Shown: piece after piece, positions 10,670-25,600 of the stretch | Numbering within the stretch: position 1 is the stretch's first letter | How the letters are laid out: every line of letters begins with the position of its first letter | Assembly (NCBI GenBank): GCA_033065855.1 | Contig: JAVXUO010002083.1 | Coordinates: 372,001-436,000, forward strand | Length of the DNA: 64,000 nucleotides | Reading direction: 5' to 3' | Source of the DNA: Escallonia rubra | Lineage: Eukaryota; Streptophyta; Magnoliopsida; Escalloniales; Escalloniaceae | The notes under the pieces: generated by a model | Told to the model about the DNA's origin: nothing | What the model saw: the letters and a program-made list of their open reading frames with translations, nothing else | Database searches by the model: none | Translations under genes and position numbers: made by a program

Positions 10670-13600
10670 CTAAAATGATTTTTGATTAGCATGATGATCC
10701 TTCATTCTAGTCAAAAACCGTGTTACTGCACTGATAACAGGGAGAGGGTTTTCTAAATGGGCAGCATGCCCACAGTTAGGAACTTTCGCTATCTCATAAG
10801 CATCTCTTCCAGAAATTTTTCCGCTCCCTGGCCCACGACTGATTTGAGAGCACATTTCCTGAGCAATCCTCAAAAATTTCTCGTCTCTCTCTCCAACAAT
10901 GAACAGAATGGGTATGGTGCAGTGCTTTAGGTCTTCCCACAACGACCTATAATGCAAAGGGGAAAACAATATAATCAGTACCTCCTTGGTTGTAGCAAAT
11001 TGAGCAAGATATTCCTCAAAACACAACCAAGAGAAGCTATAGAAAGACTTCAGTCAGCACTACAAGAAGTTAGATGTGCATGACGATTCGGTAAAGCACA
11101 TTAAGTTTGTGATGAGTTGGAATGGATGCGCATGTGTAGTATGCTGCTGTACTTCCAAATTCCATAAATTTGAAAACAAAAACTCACTAGGCAATCTAAG
11201 GAAATAGCGGAGTAAAAAATGGTAAAACATATATACTAGGTGGTTTTGGGAAGAGGCTGGCCATATTGTACAAGGCAACTGTATTGGCAGGATGTCTGGG
11301 GGAAGTTCTGGACCTCTGGTAGCTAGCCAAATTTGCAAAGCATTTTGACATCGAAGTCTACATTCTTGTAGCCTGAGTGCCTAAGGGACGTCTGTAGCAA
11401 CAATGTTTCAAAGCACAATAGAGGCTTGCTTGTCTATGCTGCTTGTCGTTTGTCTTTTTCCTGCATTTGACATCTTCTTCTGTTCTGTTTTTTGGCTTTC
11501 ATGTACATCATGTTGTTTGCTTAACACGTATAATTGTTTTCCGCTATAATTTTATTCTTTTCCGACTTATAACTTAATGAAATAAAGCTTAAGACACTGG
11601 AGGTCAAATCTATATGGAAATAATTAGCCCTTATTAGACCTATGCACAATGGAAACCCTGAGCCTGATACGCAATGCCAAGAAAATACAAACTGTGAAGA
11701 GAAAACAAAAAGCAGAGAGCCGAAGACATGCATGGAAAAACAGGAACATTGAAGAAGAGATTAGATAAAGCAAATGAAAAAGATAAATAGACAACAAACA
11801 TGTTATCAAAAAAGCGAATGAAGAAGCAAAACAAGAAACGAGCACGCATAACTTGCAGGCTCTTAAGGAAAGGTTGTGCTCCGTAATACAGCTAGCTAAG
11901 CCTTTGTGCCGAGCTAGTAGTAGTCGCTACATGAATCATTTTCTTCCTCTCTCCCCTGCCCAAACTCATCTTAGTTAATATATCTCAAGCAGCAATTCAT
12001 TTATCAATACTTCTAAGCATGTTAATCTCAGTTTTCCCCTGCACTTCTTACCCCAATCACACTTCACCTATGAAGCACGGATGCGGGCGCGGGTGTGGAT
12101 ACGACACGGGTGCTGATACGCGGATACGGCATTTTTTAAAATTTTAGGATACGGGTGCGGCAGGGATACGGCAAATTTTATCAATATTTTTTTAATTATA
12201 TACACTTAGTATTAAATTTTTAAACAGTTAGAATCTCAATAATCATAATATATGTGTTTAATATATGTAAAAAGATATTAATATTTCAAACAAAGTAGTG
12301 AGTTTAAGTTTAATGAGCTCTTTTGTAAATTTTAAAGCTTTCAACCAAATTAGTGAGAATTTGTTAATTTTAATGGGCTGTTTTATAAATATTAAAATTG
12401 TAATTTGAAAAGAATAAAGTTTTTGTGGTATCACTTTTATTTCTTTGAAGTACTGGGATGGTTCATGTAATAACTTAACAATGGGTACTTAACATAAAAT
12501 AACAAACATGTGTCAAGAGTCAAAAGTCAAAAGTCATCTCATCTCCATACAGCTTACAGCCAACATAGATAACATCGACCGTTCTTCTTCTTCTTCTTCT
12601 CTGGCCGCACACCGTCGCCGTCGCCATTAAGTCCTTCTCCTCCTCCTTCTTCTCCTTCTCTTCTCCTTCTTCTGCTGCTTCTACTTCTTCTCTCCAGTCT
12701 CCTCTCTTGTCAGATTCCTTGCCAGCGGTCGCCGGTGTCGTTGGAGTGGCCAGTGGTCACAGATCTGCCCGGTGGTCACAGATCGCCGGATACGCCCCCG
12801 AGCCGCACCCGATATTTAAGATTTAAATAAAATAAATAAAAAATGTTGGACACGCACCCGACGCGCACCCACGCCGCACCCGACGCTTACCCGGCGCTGG
12901 TGCTTCACCCTAAGTGCCGCACCGGTGCTTCATAGCACTTCACTAACGCTTCTAAAGGCCTAGCTGGAGATGTCCAAACCATCTCGAAGATGATCCCACA
13001 TCATCTCCATATTGATGTTACCCAACATTCTTATGAATTCTATCCTTGCACTAATCTTATGCTTCCACTCAATGTGCAATTAGTGTCTTCCAAGTGACGA
13101 ACCCAGTGGAAATGACGAGCATTCTATGACAACTAAGAAGGGCAGCCCAGTGCTCAAGGCTTCCCCATGACAGGGTCGGGTAGGTTAATGTATGCAGCCT
13201 TACGCCCGGTTTTTTAAAGAGGCTTTATCCGCATTTCGAGCCAGTGACCTATGGGTCGGAATGGAGTAACCTCACCATTGTGCCAAGGCGGTCTCTAATA
13301 TCCTGGAATGCTAACCAATAATATATAATGCTGACACAAGTATAAAGACCATACTAGCAGAACTGCAGTCTGCTTCATAAGGACTTAACTATGGGCTTAC
13401 TTGTTGTGGACCATATAGAAGAGGTCTAATAGTAATAGGTTTGGACACAGGTACGATCTTACCTGAAATCCATCGCAGCAGGTTGCCTTAGCTTCTGAAG
13501 AAACTGCATTGGACTTCTTAAGACTAACCCCCTTGCCTGTACTTCTCGGTTTAGCGTCATACGCACATAAATACATGTGTACCTCATTTTTAAAGCCAAC

Positions 13601-16600
13601 AACTGACGAAGCCACCAAAAATCAGCACCCACATGTACCAGTTAATTCAACCAAACAACAAAAATACCATATGCAGTCCCAGACAAATTGTGATACCATT
13701 TGTGACGAGGAATATAAATTTGTATTTAGAGATGTTTCATTTGAGATATAAAGCTCCATATGAAGAGACAGCTTAACAATGCAAACAAACTTACGGCTGC
13801 CTCCCAACACTTAAATCAGAAAGAGACTTTGCAAGAGCGTGCACGTCATCATGCTTCAAACGGCTGGCAGCTATCTGCTTAAAACGTGGATGACCTCTTA
13901 AGCTGCAGGTGGAATTAGTTACCTAAGCGGTTTATAATTGTAAGGAAAGAAATATTGCAATAATTAAGCAAAGGACAGAAGCAAACTGATTGATAGAAGT
14001 CCACAATTACCTATTCCACAAGTCTCCAGTATACCACATCTGAATAAAGTGCTCTAACCCATGAGAAACAAACGAGCATGCTAAAAAATCGTCCTTAATT
14101 CTACGAATTTTTCTTGCCACATCATCTTTCAATCCGGGGCTACCAGATATTATGACAGCTCCTTCAACCTTCAAACAAAAGTTCATATTACCATAAATAT
14201 TTGACTATACATCATATTCAAGATGTAAGGCACCCAACAGTGTACCTTATCGCTGCATCTCAGGGCCATGTACAATGCGATCCTTGCCCCCATTGAGTAT
14301 CCGATCATTGTAACTTTTCTGGGGGTGATTAAATGAAGCGACTTGCATAATATTTCTGCAACTACCTCAACTGAAAATGTTGGATCTTGAGCTGACTCAT
14401 TACCATTCTGATACTGCATCTTTGATCCCCCATGGCCAGGGAGGTCAATTGCGACACATCTTGCAGATCCAGAGATGGCCTCCATCATTGGAACCCAGTC
14501 TTCACCAGTCCCAAGAAAGCCATGAAGAAACACAAGAACATCATTCTGCATAAACACGATAACTATAAAAGATTGAGCATAACAATAAGCAGCTCAAACC
14601 AAAACCGTTGACGTTAAAATATGCAAGCTGCTTTAGCAAGTTGGGCTGTTGGCTAGGATGGTTTCTTAAGCTGCTTGTGCTGGTATAGAAAAAATAAAGT
14701 TGATCCCATGCAGCAGACACCTCAATGCCAAAATTCAAGCTTACCTTATGAAACCCATGATGCTCATATAATGGTTTCACTGAACTAACACGCATGTGTG
14801 TGTCTCAGATATGAAACACACCCATGCAACATACACACTGTTATCGACAGTGAACACCAGAACTCAATTGGAATTTAGATACGAGTACATCTCCTCAATG
14901 ACTAGCCATTAGAGTTCAAGGGAGCTTGTTCAGCAGATTACGGAGCAAGACATATGTGTATATTTATATATGTATATGTACATCCATATGTAGTGTATGT
15001 ATACTGAGAAATAAAGAACTAAAGCTAACACATACTGAGAATGCGCTACTTACATCAGGATTCTGACCAATCTCTTGCACATTGATAGAAATAGCAAAAT
15101 CTTCCAATTCAACCACTAACTGATAATTAAAAACTTGTGCCCGGATATTGCTGCGAATGATACAGTTATCGTTGAACTCAAAATTTCGCAAGAGCCGACC
15201 AGCGTCAGCAACAGATGCTTCCATAAATCCGCTGTATGGATTACGATGAATACTCAGAGGCTCGGCAGTAACGTCTTCTTTGAACCATCGGTAGGTTCCA
15301 AGACCATGGGCTATTGATAACGCTGGTTCCTTATTCATCACTTTACAAACATCAGCACTTTGCAGCCCAAGATAACAAGAGAACTGGATATAAGCCGATA
15401 GACCAAGGCCACTTTCAAATGCAGCACTTACAACAGCCATCTTTCCGTGCTGCTGAGCCCATCTTGCAATTAATGCTGCATTTTCAAAGCCCCCTACTAC
15501 ACTTGGTTTAATAACCTGTAATAGAAAACATAGCAACCCAAATTAGGATGACCTATTTGATTCTTCCTCTTTATGATCTTAATAGGTATGAACTTTCAGA
15601 GGATGAGACACCAAGGCCATGTAGTGAAATGGTGTTCTTGTTTATGGAGCATTCAGGGATGAGCCACCTTGGTTATTCTATAACAGTGTGACAAAGCATT
15701 AAATTTTAAGGCACTCTTAACAGGAAAAATAATAATCCTCTGATTATGTAGTCTTTGATATAAAATGACAACAAACATTTGTCGCACTTGAAGTCATCTG
15801 GCTAGGCTAAGATCTACCTAAAAGAAAACCTCCCAGGTGGGGCTTATACGGTGGACCTCTGGATTGGTGACGGCAAGGATAGGCCCATGGTGGTACGGTA
15901 GTATAAGAGGCAAGTTACTAACTGACTACACGAAGTGATACTTGTCCCAGAAAATTTAAAAACAAAACACCGTAAGAAAAGCTAGAATAGAAATGCACTT
16001 CTTACTTACAACAGCAACAACCCCTGCATGAGTAAATTTCGCAAGCATTTCAAGAAAGTTTTCCTGAAAATTGTCGATCGTTTCATCAATTGCTACAGGT
16101 AAGCCAGTTTCTTCACAGAACTTAATTATATCATCCCCATCACTAACAGGTTCCTGAAATCAAAAGGAAGATGCAAGAATTATTTATTGACCTGAAAAAA
16201 AGATCACATAAGATAGACCAGAAGAGAGCTGATCTGATAATGTATGAATACCACAACTTCTGATAAATGAGTATTAGGACATGAAGGCATTCGTTAAATA
16301 GGTAAATAACAGCTGCGTCCAATCAATATACCTAGAATTGATCAGTAATAGGAAGTTGAGAATGCAAGTATTAGGAGAGGAGATCAACCATTTCTTAGAA
16401 AGCACACCTCAATATACTGCAGCCCACAATCTTTCACATGATTGCCAAACCGGATCGCTTCTTTATAGGCCCATTTCCGATTAGCATCAGCACGCAACTC
16501 AATCTGATGTCCTATTTTCTTTCTTATTTCTTTTATAACTGCAGCATCCTCAGTTGGATCTGCCCGACGTCCCACCTGTAATTGGAGGATACAATATGCC

Positions 16601-19600
16601 ATTTATTGTCCGGTAATGCTATACTTCCCAAATCTCCTTCCAAAACAAGATTCCAAATATATGGGGTTCACCGCAGCAAAATGTGTTTAAACAGTGAGCC
16701 CTCAACATTGTCAATGTGCCAAGAGCCACGCCATTTGGGCTGTGAGTGGCATCATTTGGTTGGAGGTTTTGTATGGCCTGCCTAAAGTGCAGCAAAGGAA
16801 CAGAACAAAGCAGAGTAGGTTATTGTAAGAGAGATTCTCACTTTTAGCTTTATGGCTGTAAACCCTTCATCAACAAGTCCACTAGCAATATAAGCTACTT
16901 CTGCAGGCGTCCCCTTAGAGTCGAGAAGAGCACAAATTTTAACATTTCTTTCAGATACACCTTCTTCATTAGAAGTCCGTGCATGGAGTAGATCTAATAA
17001 ACTGGAATCGTGTGCTGCAGCTAGAGCATTCAGAATGGCCATCTCTAAACCGCATCTAACACTTGGTAAGATTGAAGCTGGCTATACATAAGGAAATAAG
17101 ACCGCATAAAACCAAACTACATTAGAGATGAAAAACTTGATAAAAACCTTTTCCTGCATCTTTGGCAGGTCATTGAGATGTACAATCTAAGTGCATACGA
17201 TCAGCATATATGCAAATGAAGATTCGTGGACCTACCACAAGTCCTAGACTGTTCCATATCCAGTAAGAAAATGAGCCCTTCAGCAAAGGAAGTGGAAAAC
17301 TAATATTAGCTCCTTCTATGAGATGGATTAGAAAACAAAGTTGGTGTTCGACATCCAGCAGGCTTTCTTCCTCAAATTGAAGAGGTGCAACCTGTTCAGG
17401 ATAAGTGCTTATGAGACACAAAGGAAACAAACTTGTATCTGCCAAAACATACAGAAAATGGTAGAAATTCACAGATCAGAAAGATTCAGGCAAGAAGAAG
17501 CATTATATACATCGTTGGGCCTAGACCTGGCAAACGGTTCGACCCGCGCGGGTACGGGTAATACCCGGTAGGATCCGGGTAAAAACGGGTCGGGTAATTT
17601 ATACCTGAGTTTTTTCTGGTACGCTTATCCGGGATCCGTACCCGCGGGTAATAAATTAATTTTTATAATTTTTTTTAACAGATGTTCTTCCTTTCTCGTT
17701 TCTTCCGTCACACAAACAGAACCTCAAAATTTCACATAACAATCTCCCATGAAGATCCATCACACAACAATCATCATTCGTATGCATGACAAGCATTTAA
17801 CTCGCACAAAAAAGTTCGCCATCTGCATTCAGCAACATCATAAAGCGACAGAAATCTAACAACTGTATAACTCCGAGAGAACACAATTTCTCAAAGAGTA
17901 AAATTGAAGAAGCCACATTACCTATTTAATCAACAAATCTGAATCCGAAACAATAACACAAAAAAATCTAAGTTTCTAAATTAACCAGAAATCCGCGTAA
18001 AACCAACTTGTATGTAAACACTCATAAACACCAGATCTAACTTAAATCACACCGCAGCTTCCACTAAGCACAACGTCAAACAGATCTAACGAAATTAACG
18101 GATGACCAACATCATAGGCCAGAACTGGCCGGCGACGGTAAACTTCAGATCTGGGCGGCGACGGTGAACTTCCGATCGGGACATGGTCGGCGACGGAGTG
18201 GCGATGGACAACGCAGATCTGGTCGGCAACGATCAACGCATATATGGTCGGCGACGGACAACGCAGATCTGGTCGGCGACGGAGAGAAGAACGGCGCTGC
18301 TGCGGTCGGTCCGACAGTCACTTACTCGAACGATGATAGATTGACAATGGGTAAAGTTTCAATAGATCCATGACAGTGAGGGAGAAGACGAAGTGATGGG
18401 AGGCGATAGATCTTTGCGAGAGGGATGGCGGCGGCGCAGAGGCAGAGAAGAAGGGGAGACGGCGGAGGCGCAGAGGCAGAGAAGGGTCTGAGTGAAGTAG
18501 AAAAATGAAAGTGATGGGTTGCTGGCTTAGGGCACACTTGTTTGTTTATATATCCTTTGAAAAACGGTAACCCGGGCAATCCGTCAACCGACCCGAAAAT
18601 TACGGGTCGGTTCGGGTACAGGTCTATTTTCGGCGGGTAGTGAAAATAGCTACCCGTACCCGGCATTTTGCCAGGTCTAGTTGGGCCCATTCTCTAACAG
18701 CAAGATTTTAGAGCATATGGTAACTTAACAAGGTATTAGAGCTCTGGTTTCGCAAGGTCTTGGTTTGATTCTTTCTACTTGCATATTTGATTCCCCTTTA
18801 CTGGGGGCTTGCACGTGAGGGGGAGTGTTAAAGAATGAGATACATTGTTGGGCTTAAGCTTTTAGAACAAATTGTAACTTAGCAGATAAAGGTACCAAAG
18901 GGCAGCCATCACAGAGTATTCAGGATAATGTATAATACAATCCCTGGTTTGTGGCCAATTTAAGCCAAGAAACCCCTTTCCTATGGATTAGAAGTGCAAA
19001 TACGCAAAACGACATGTTACAGATGAGGTTGTGGTCAATATCCATGTTAGCTGTCAATAAAGGAGTGGAGTTCCTGATCATCTCTATGTGGATACAGCTG
19101 TTGCTGTGCATATCTCTCATGGCGCTATCTTGTCAGTATGGTGACCTCTTGTGCTCTTCATGGGAACAGTCTTGACAATATCCCATCCCTGAGTACTTTA
19201 TTGCAATTGATCCAAGTTTTCGATTTAGATATTCTAGTTTAGGGGTTTACTTTTTCGGGATTGATCATAATTGGGTCGCTACTAAAGTTGAGTGATATAT
19301 TTTTTTATTGAGATGTCAAATGTAATGCATTGCTAAGAAAAAGTAACATACCATGACAGGAAAAGAAAACCAGGCATGGGATATTGCTGATTTACAATTT
19401 TTCCATCCACACATACAGATAACAATAAAAGATAAACTAACCTCGCCAAACCCAAGACTTCCGTCTTCAAGACACACAGATAATATAAAACCTTCTCTAT
19501 AAAGTGCTGTGGCGTCATAGTTGACAGGAGCTGAAGTTGGTGCAGCGCAAAGCTGGACTCTACAAAAATGATGATAAGGGAAGCGTTGGCACATTGTTAG

Positions 19601-22600
19601 ATAAGTAAACATAACATTATCAGATCATTGAACTCTTCTGAATTACAACGAAGGAAAAGAGTGAATGAACCCATTTCTGAAATAAAAGCAAACACTGACC
19701 TGTATAAAGAGTACTCCATCGTACAAATTTTTGAAAAATTCAAGCCATGTTGGACAGATTCCGAAATTAAGAACCTTGAAAGGATGCTCATAGACTTTTC
19801 AACTGTCTGGCATGCAAATTTTCTCAAACTACTGCGAACAGGAGCAAGATGCGTTAGCAAAGCATAAAGGTGATAAACTGCTAACCTAGATATCATAACT
19901 AATGCGATTAAGTACCCAACTACCTGTGGAAGGTGGCATTGGCATCCATGCAACTCTCAACTTCAACTACACAGTCAACTTCTTCCTGTTGAGATATGCG
20001 CAAAGCATCTTGTAGTTCCATCTTTGTCAGGACTTTTACATGTTTCACACTGCATAAAAGGTTATTCTCTCACCGTAATAAGAGAAAACAGCAAGCATAG
20101 CAGAGGGTATGGTGGCACAACTAAAAAATGAAATGAACTATATGTTTACATTAAACATGAGAAAGATACTACTAAATGAAGGGCAACATATTAAAGAATT
20201 TGTATTAACCTACTGGCAAATGGGAATGTAGCATTCACCCATCCAAAAGGCCATTAGTAAAATCTTACTTAAAAAGACAATCATTCATTTTGTTTTGTCT
20301 TAACTATATATTATTGTGCAATAAGAAACCATGTTGTCAAAAAGGGAACATGTAACCAGTTCCCCCTTCTTCAAAAATACTGGCAACAAATTGCTTTAAT
20401 TTACTTATTGTATTGATACACTGTCTTCTCTTTTGTTTATGTTTTCAGAAATGCAATAGAAGCCGCAGGATTGTTTTGAACATAATCATAAGATCTTTAA
20501 CTTACTTTTGGAAAGAAATATTATCCTAGATACTAGCTTTCAATAAAAAGAACTGATGCAAGTACTTACAGATCCTGTTCCAATGTACAATTTACTGTCC
20601 AAAAAAGCAGAAATATGTAGAATTTACTAGGGCTTCCTTTGTTAGTCATTACTGCATTCATATTAGTACCGAGTGTTCCAACCTACACCGGTAAGAGACA
20701 GTCAAAGTATATGGAACTGTGCTTTTCCAAGTACTTCAAAGAAGAAAATTTTGGACACACGGCCAGCTTAATTATATTTTTCAAGAGATTAATCTGGTTG
20801 CATGAGGAAAACGATACGATTCGCAACTACACGGTAAGAATTTTTATAAAACTAATGGAATTTCTAAGAAGGATCTATGCCAAATATTTTTTGTAAGAGT
20901 AAGTATAAGATGGTGAACCTTGCCACAACATTTTGACCTGGAGGTAACGGGTTCAGAACGGGGAACAGTATATCCACGACAGTGGGGGTAAAGCTGAATA
21001 CATCAACACTCTCAGACCCCTGAATGGAGGAAGCCTTGCGCACTGGGGACGTCCCTTTTTCTTATATGAGCAGGTAAAAACGAAGTGCACAAGGAGGGGC
21101 GAATTGAAATTCATGTACACAACGGTATACAAAAAACAAAATGTTTACATCAAGAACCTAACTAATAAGGCCTTAAGAACCTTCAAAGAGGACAGCCATG
21201 CCACTTGGTCCACAGGTTAATATGTTAGAAAAAAAAACCTTAATACAAGCTATGGGCAGTTCCTCATTCCGCAAAGCCCGACATCTGAAAGAGTCTACAC
21301 CCAGTAATTTATAGGTCCCATCTTTAGATATGTGCAGATAATTTCAAAAAGTAAAAAGAACTTAAACAACTACTTGTCTTGTTGAATTCATATGAGACTT
21401 CATTAACACCAAATAGTTCTATTGCACTGTTGTAGTCGAAATAAGTAGCCGAACTGACTATTATAAGCAAAAAACAGCACGCGGGCAGATGCCACTAATA
21501 CTAAAGTCATAATGCTGGAAAGAGATAATTGAATAAATGGCAGGCATATTGGCAGGTTTCGTACCCATGTGCCATGCAAAGCTGGTGGATTGAGACATCA
21601 TGTGATGTGTAGAAATACTGACTCAAGATACTTTGGTCAGTTTTATCTGCAACGGGAAGGAGACTGAAGATTGCACCGCCATGATTGTTTATCACAAGTA
21701 TAGTCATTCCTTTGCGTGGCACCCTTCAAATACAAAAGAATCTTTAAAACAATTGCAGACGAGGCATCACAGACATTTGTTACCATATGAAGAAAGACAC
21801 TTAATAAAACCGACATTGCAAAGCAATAAAAGCAGCAAACTTCGAAACTTAAAGAATGGAAAGGAAAATGATAAAAACATGCCAATGATGTAGTAGTCCC
21901 CTCCACACGCTATTCATGTCAAGGGATGGAGTGGATTGGTTGATTTTGACGTGGAAAGTTTTTCAGTGGAAATCTCGCTGCTAATAGTAACCACCTATTC
22001 GCCATTATGTAATACAAAAAAGAAAGGAAAAAAAAACAAGGATTTCTAACCTACAAAAAAAGTTTCATGTTAAAACTATTTCTTTCTGAGAGGGGCGTGG
22101 GGACAAATAACAGCATTATATAAAATAGGACAATTTGTGAGATGATACAAGGCTGAGTTGGGAATGGCGCCATCAATTACAATCCAGTATTTGTAACCAC
22201 TTTTACTAGTTATAGGCAATTTAATATCTCATTTGTTGATCAAAAGAAGATGTGTATGAAAGTAATCTTACATATTTTGTTACTAGAAATCTATTGTCCC
22301 GTTGCAATGCACAGGTTCAATGCTAGTATTAGATCTAAGAATCCGGGAAACGTTTTCTTCTACTTGAATCGGGCAGGAGTTACAATATTGAACAATTACA
22401 AAAAACAGTTTGTGATCATTGAAAACATTTTTTTTTTCTTCTTTTCACATAAATACAAATTTATCTCATGAAACAATCTCGCACTGGTATAAGACTTGAG
22501 AACGAGACAATCTATCTTCCAGCAATGCAGATATAAGCTCAAATAATAACTGGGGGGAACCACCAAATGATGAGTTGTTTCCTTGAATAGTACATATTCT

Positions 22601-25600
22601 TTTCCTTTTTTTCCCACATAAATACAAATCTATTTCATGAAACAATCTCTCACGGAGATAAGACTTGAGAACAAGACAATACCCCTTCCAGCAATACAGA
22701 TAAAAGCTCAGGATATAACCGGGCCAAACCACCAGATAAAAACTAGTGTAATATGAATACTACAGATACCAGTTATCAAAAGAACAAGATGGTAAACCCA
22801 GGGAAGCTTTTTAGGTCAAGGTTCTTACAAGCAGCAAAATTTTGCACCAAAAGTAATTCAAAAAGACATCTAAACAAGTTCTCACCTTTGCTTCAGCAAT
22901 GCTAATCCATTTGTATCATGTAGAAAAGAAACATCTCCCATTAGACAAAGTACCTAAACATAACCAGAGAAATATAGACAAATGAGCATCTCCCAACTTT
23001 AAAAAAATGTGAAAAATCCTCAACCAGCCGAATATTTGGCAGCTCCAATCGCACAAATCAATCACCTAAAAAAGAGAATGGCATGTACCTAATATGATAT
23101 ATTCCTCTATACAGTTGTATGGCAACTGCCGTGCAAATCATACATATAGTTACAACTGTAACTTACAAGTTTCTTTTAGGATCCGCATATTAGAATGTCG
23201 ACTCATGAGGTTATACAATCCATATGCTTTTCCTGATTTAATAAGATGAGGAAAGGGCTATACGATTGTATGGCCTTGAGCACAATCTGAGATTTTCGAA
23301 ATCATCTGAGGCAAGCATAACCTAAAAACAGAATGTAGTGTATCTCATCTGACGTACTCGTATTATATGGCAGCTGCAGTGCATACTATACATCTGGTTC
23401 CAACTTTCACTAAGAAGTATCTATTAGGATCCGTGTATTATAGTGCCGAGTCATGTGGTTGTATAATCTATATGTTTTTCCTTATTGTTTTACGGTTTTC
23501 ATAAGATAAGGAAAGGCCATAGTACATATTTATAACCTACTAAGCTCATACCATTGTATAACCTTAAGCACAATCTAAGATAATCAATTTCATTTTACAT
23601 TACAATCCTACCCAAAAAATCCTACGAGAAGGAAATAATAGTGGTTGGTTTCTGAGAAAATATAAAACTAAGTTTCAAGGCTTTAAACTCCTCGCATAGG
23701 AGCCAATGGATACATTTTGTGGCTAGCCCCGTGGCCGGGCTGTGGTTCAGGTGCGTTACATCTGTAGTCTGTACTCTGCAGTGATGCTAACAGATCTGGG
23801 GAACCAAGACTCCCCAATGCCCCAAGACCTCCCTTTTAGTTTGAAGGTTAGGGTGATCATGCCAAATGAAAGGCTTGCGCGTTGGGATAACTTCTGAGCC
23901 GCCAAATACCTCTTTCTTCGGATCTCTTATTTTTGCTTTATATGATAGGGATGAGGCATAACTTTGGTTCTTCTTAATCCTTTCAAGACGACATGAACAT
24001 ACTCTTAGGCTGATTTCTTTCTGCCTATCACATACGAGGGGTTGATTCCAGGATGAGAAGAGCAACCAATGATGGCAAAACCTCCTTAAGGCTTAGGTTG
24101 GTCAATCCGGCCTAAGACACATAAAATGACAAACTGCTGTAGGAATGGAAAGTGGAGACCTTCCAACGAAAAGGATATTACTTAATGTTCCAACACCTTG
24201 CATTCTCAAAGGAAGCATTTGTTCAAGAGGGTAAAACATGTGCTACTTTCTTTCTTCCCACTTTTGGGAGGAAGAAATAGCGTAGCACCAGTGAAGATAG
24301 CGACCCTCCTCCCTTCACCTTCCCCTCTTAGTCAGACAATGAAGCAAATACATTTGCACTTCACAACTTTCATCCTTCCTTTTTCTCCTTGTAGCAAACA
24401 TCATGATTCCCATTCTATTAGTATTAACTACTTCATCGAGTTGTGCAAATCTGCTCTTTCTTCAAATTGCAAACAATTTTGCAACGCTTCTTTCAATCTT
24501 TTTTTGTAATTTTTACTGTCCATATTACTTATTTCAAGTTGTCTCAATTTCAGCTTGCTCCAAAAGTTTTTGATGACCAATTATTCTCCAGGTTCTACGT
24601 AACCATGATTAGGAATGGATTCTACAACTTGATCCAAAATATGGAAAGATATATAAAGGGGACAGAAGAAATCTGGCTTTGTTGCTTCTCCTTACTGATA
24701 TGATTCTCACAAACGGCTGAAGATTCAAGTCTAAGAGTAAAGGTGCCAATTTTTTTCAAACCAAAATAAGTTCGCCACAATATGGGCAGATCTTTTCATG
24801 TTTGGCAAGTGAGATTCCATGAATTGTGTTGTTATGACTTGGATGTGAATTTGCATGGAATCTCACAAGTTTTGCAACTCGGATGTTTGTGTCATGTTTT
24901 TTGTGGAGCGCAATTGTTGTCTGGTTGGTGAACTAAATGAAGCCAACTCCTGTTTATGTTGGGGTTAAACTAGCAAGCACTAAAGTGCTTTGGTTTCGAA
25001 AATATGTTGGAAAAGTTGAAGCAATATCATCCGCTATTGTGACATTAGCCTTGATATAAACAGCATGAGTGTATTTACATCTACAATTCCTCTCTACAGT
25101 AGATCAGTGGGAAAGATAATGGCAGGTGGTAATAGCATCCCCTCCTCCGGTAAACAGTAATGTTTAGTTGGTCCTGTACTGGATCTAATCTTGTTTCTAG
25201 TAGTAAGTTAACTTAAGCACTTGATTTTCCGGTGCCGTCCTATCCTACGTCCTTTCCCCAGAACCTCTATAAAAGAAGAGATTGACAAAGGTTATGAGCA
25301 GAATGTGTACCCGCAGTTGGAGCTGGCTGCACTTCATACAAGTGCTAGTCTTTCTCTACATGAACAATATTTTCAGCTAGGCCATACGTTCTATGTCCTT
25401 TTCTAGATGATCATTTAGGAGCAAGTTATTATTTACTATTAAGAATTTGTTCAGGAACTCCTTAATTCATCTGCTGTTTTACAAGGAAGTAGAGCACAAT
25501 TAGATAAATAAGTTTGAAATCTTCTTAGGTATGAAAACCAATTTCTTACAAGAACTCACCAAATGATTACAAGCAGTAGCATGGTAGTTTTTTAGCTTGA

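Larger units (their letters stand above)
10670..14545 (-). other. PHYLLO module 4: MenH, SHCHC synthase (exons 24-27, residues 1421-1700)
   Basis: Alpha/beta-hydrolase-fold enzyme that eliminates pyruvate from SEPHCHC. Seen: the oxyanion-side motif [11 protein letters not shown] at about 1427-1437, DLPGHGGS, the nucleophile elbow GYSMGA with Ser1504, an acid in VGERDEK (Asp about 1630) and the His of NCGHAAHLE (about 1669). The Ser-Asp-His triad is therefore present. The last exon starts by completing a Pro codon split across the 2.85-kb intron 26 and ends at a TGA-free frame up to the stop at 10670-10672. Confidence 0.92.
15054..19559 (-). other. PHYLLO module 3: MenC, o-succinylbenzoate synthase (exons 18-23, about residues 991-1420)
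   Basis: Enolase-superfamily enzyme that dehydrates SHCHC to o-succinylbenzoate. The catalytic framework is complete: KLK at about residues 1160-1162 (end of exon 20), metal ligand Asp1192 in RADAN, Glu1219 in the EEP motif made across the exon 21/22 junction, Asp1241-Glu1242 in AIDET, Lys1269 in VIKPSVVGG, and [13 protein letters not shown] after it. The N-terminal capping part starts in exon 18 ([16 protein letters not shown]). Exon 23 also carries the linker to MenH. Intron 18 (17392-19441) is enlarged by a hAT-like element. Confidence 0.92.

Noticed and set aside
19597-19953. Open frame continuing upstream of PHYLLO exon 17
   Set aside because: Only 19700-19831 matches the family; the rest is intron read through.
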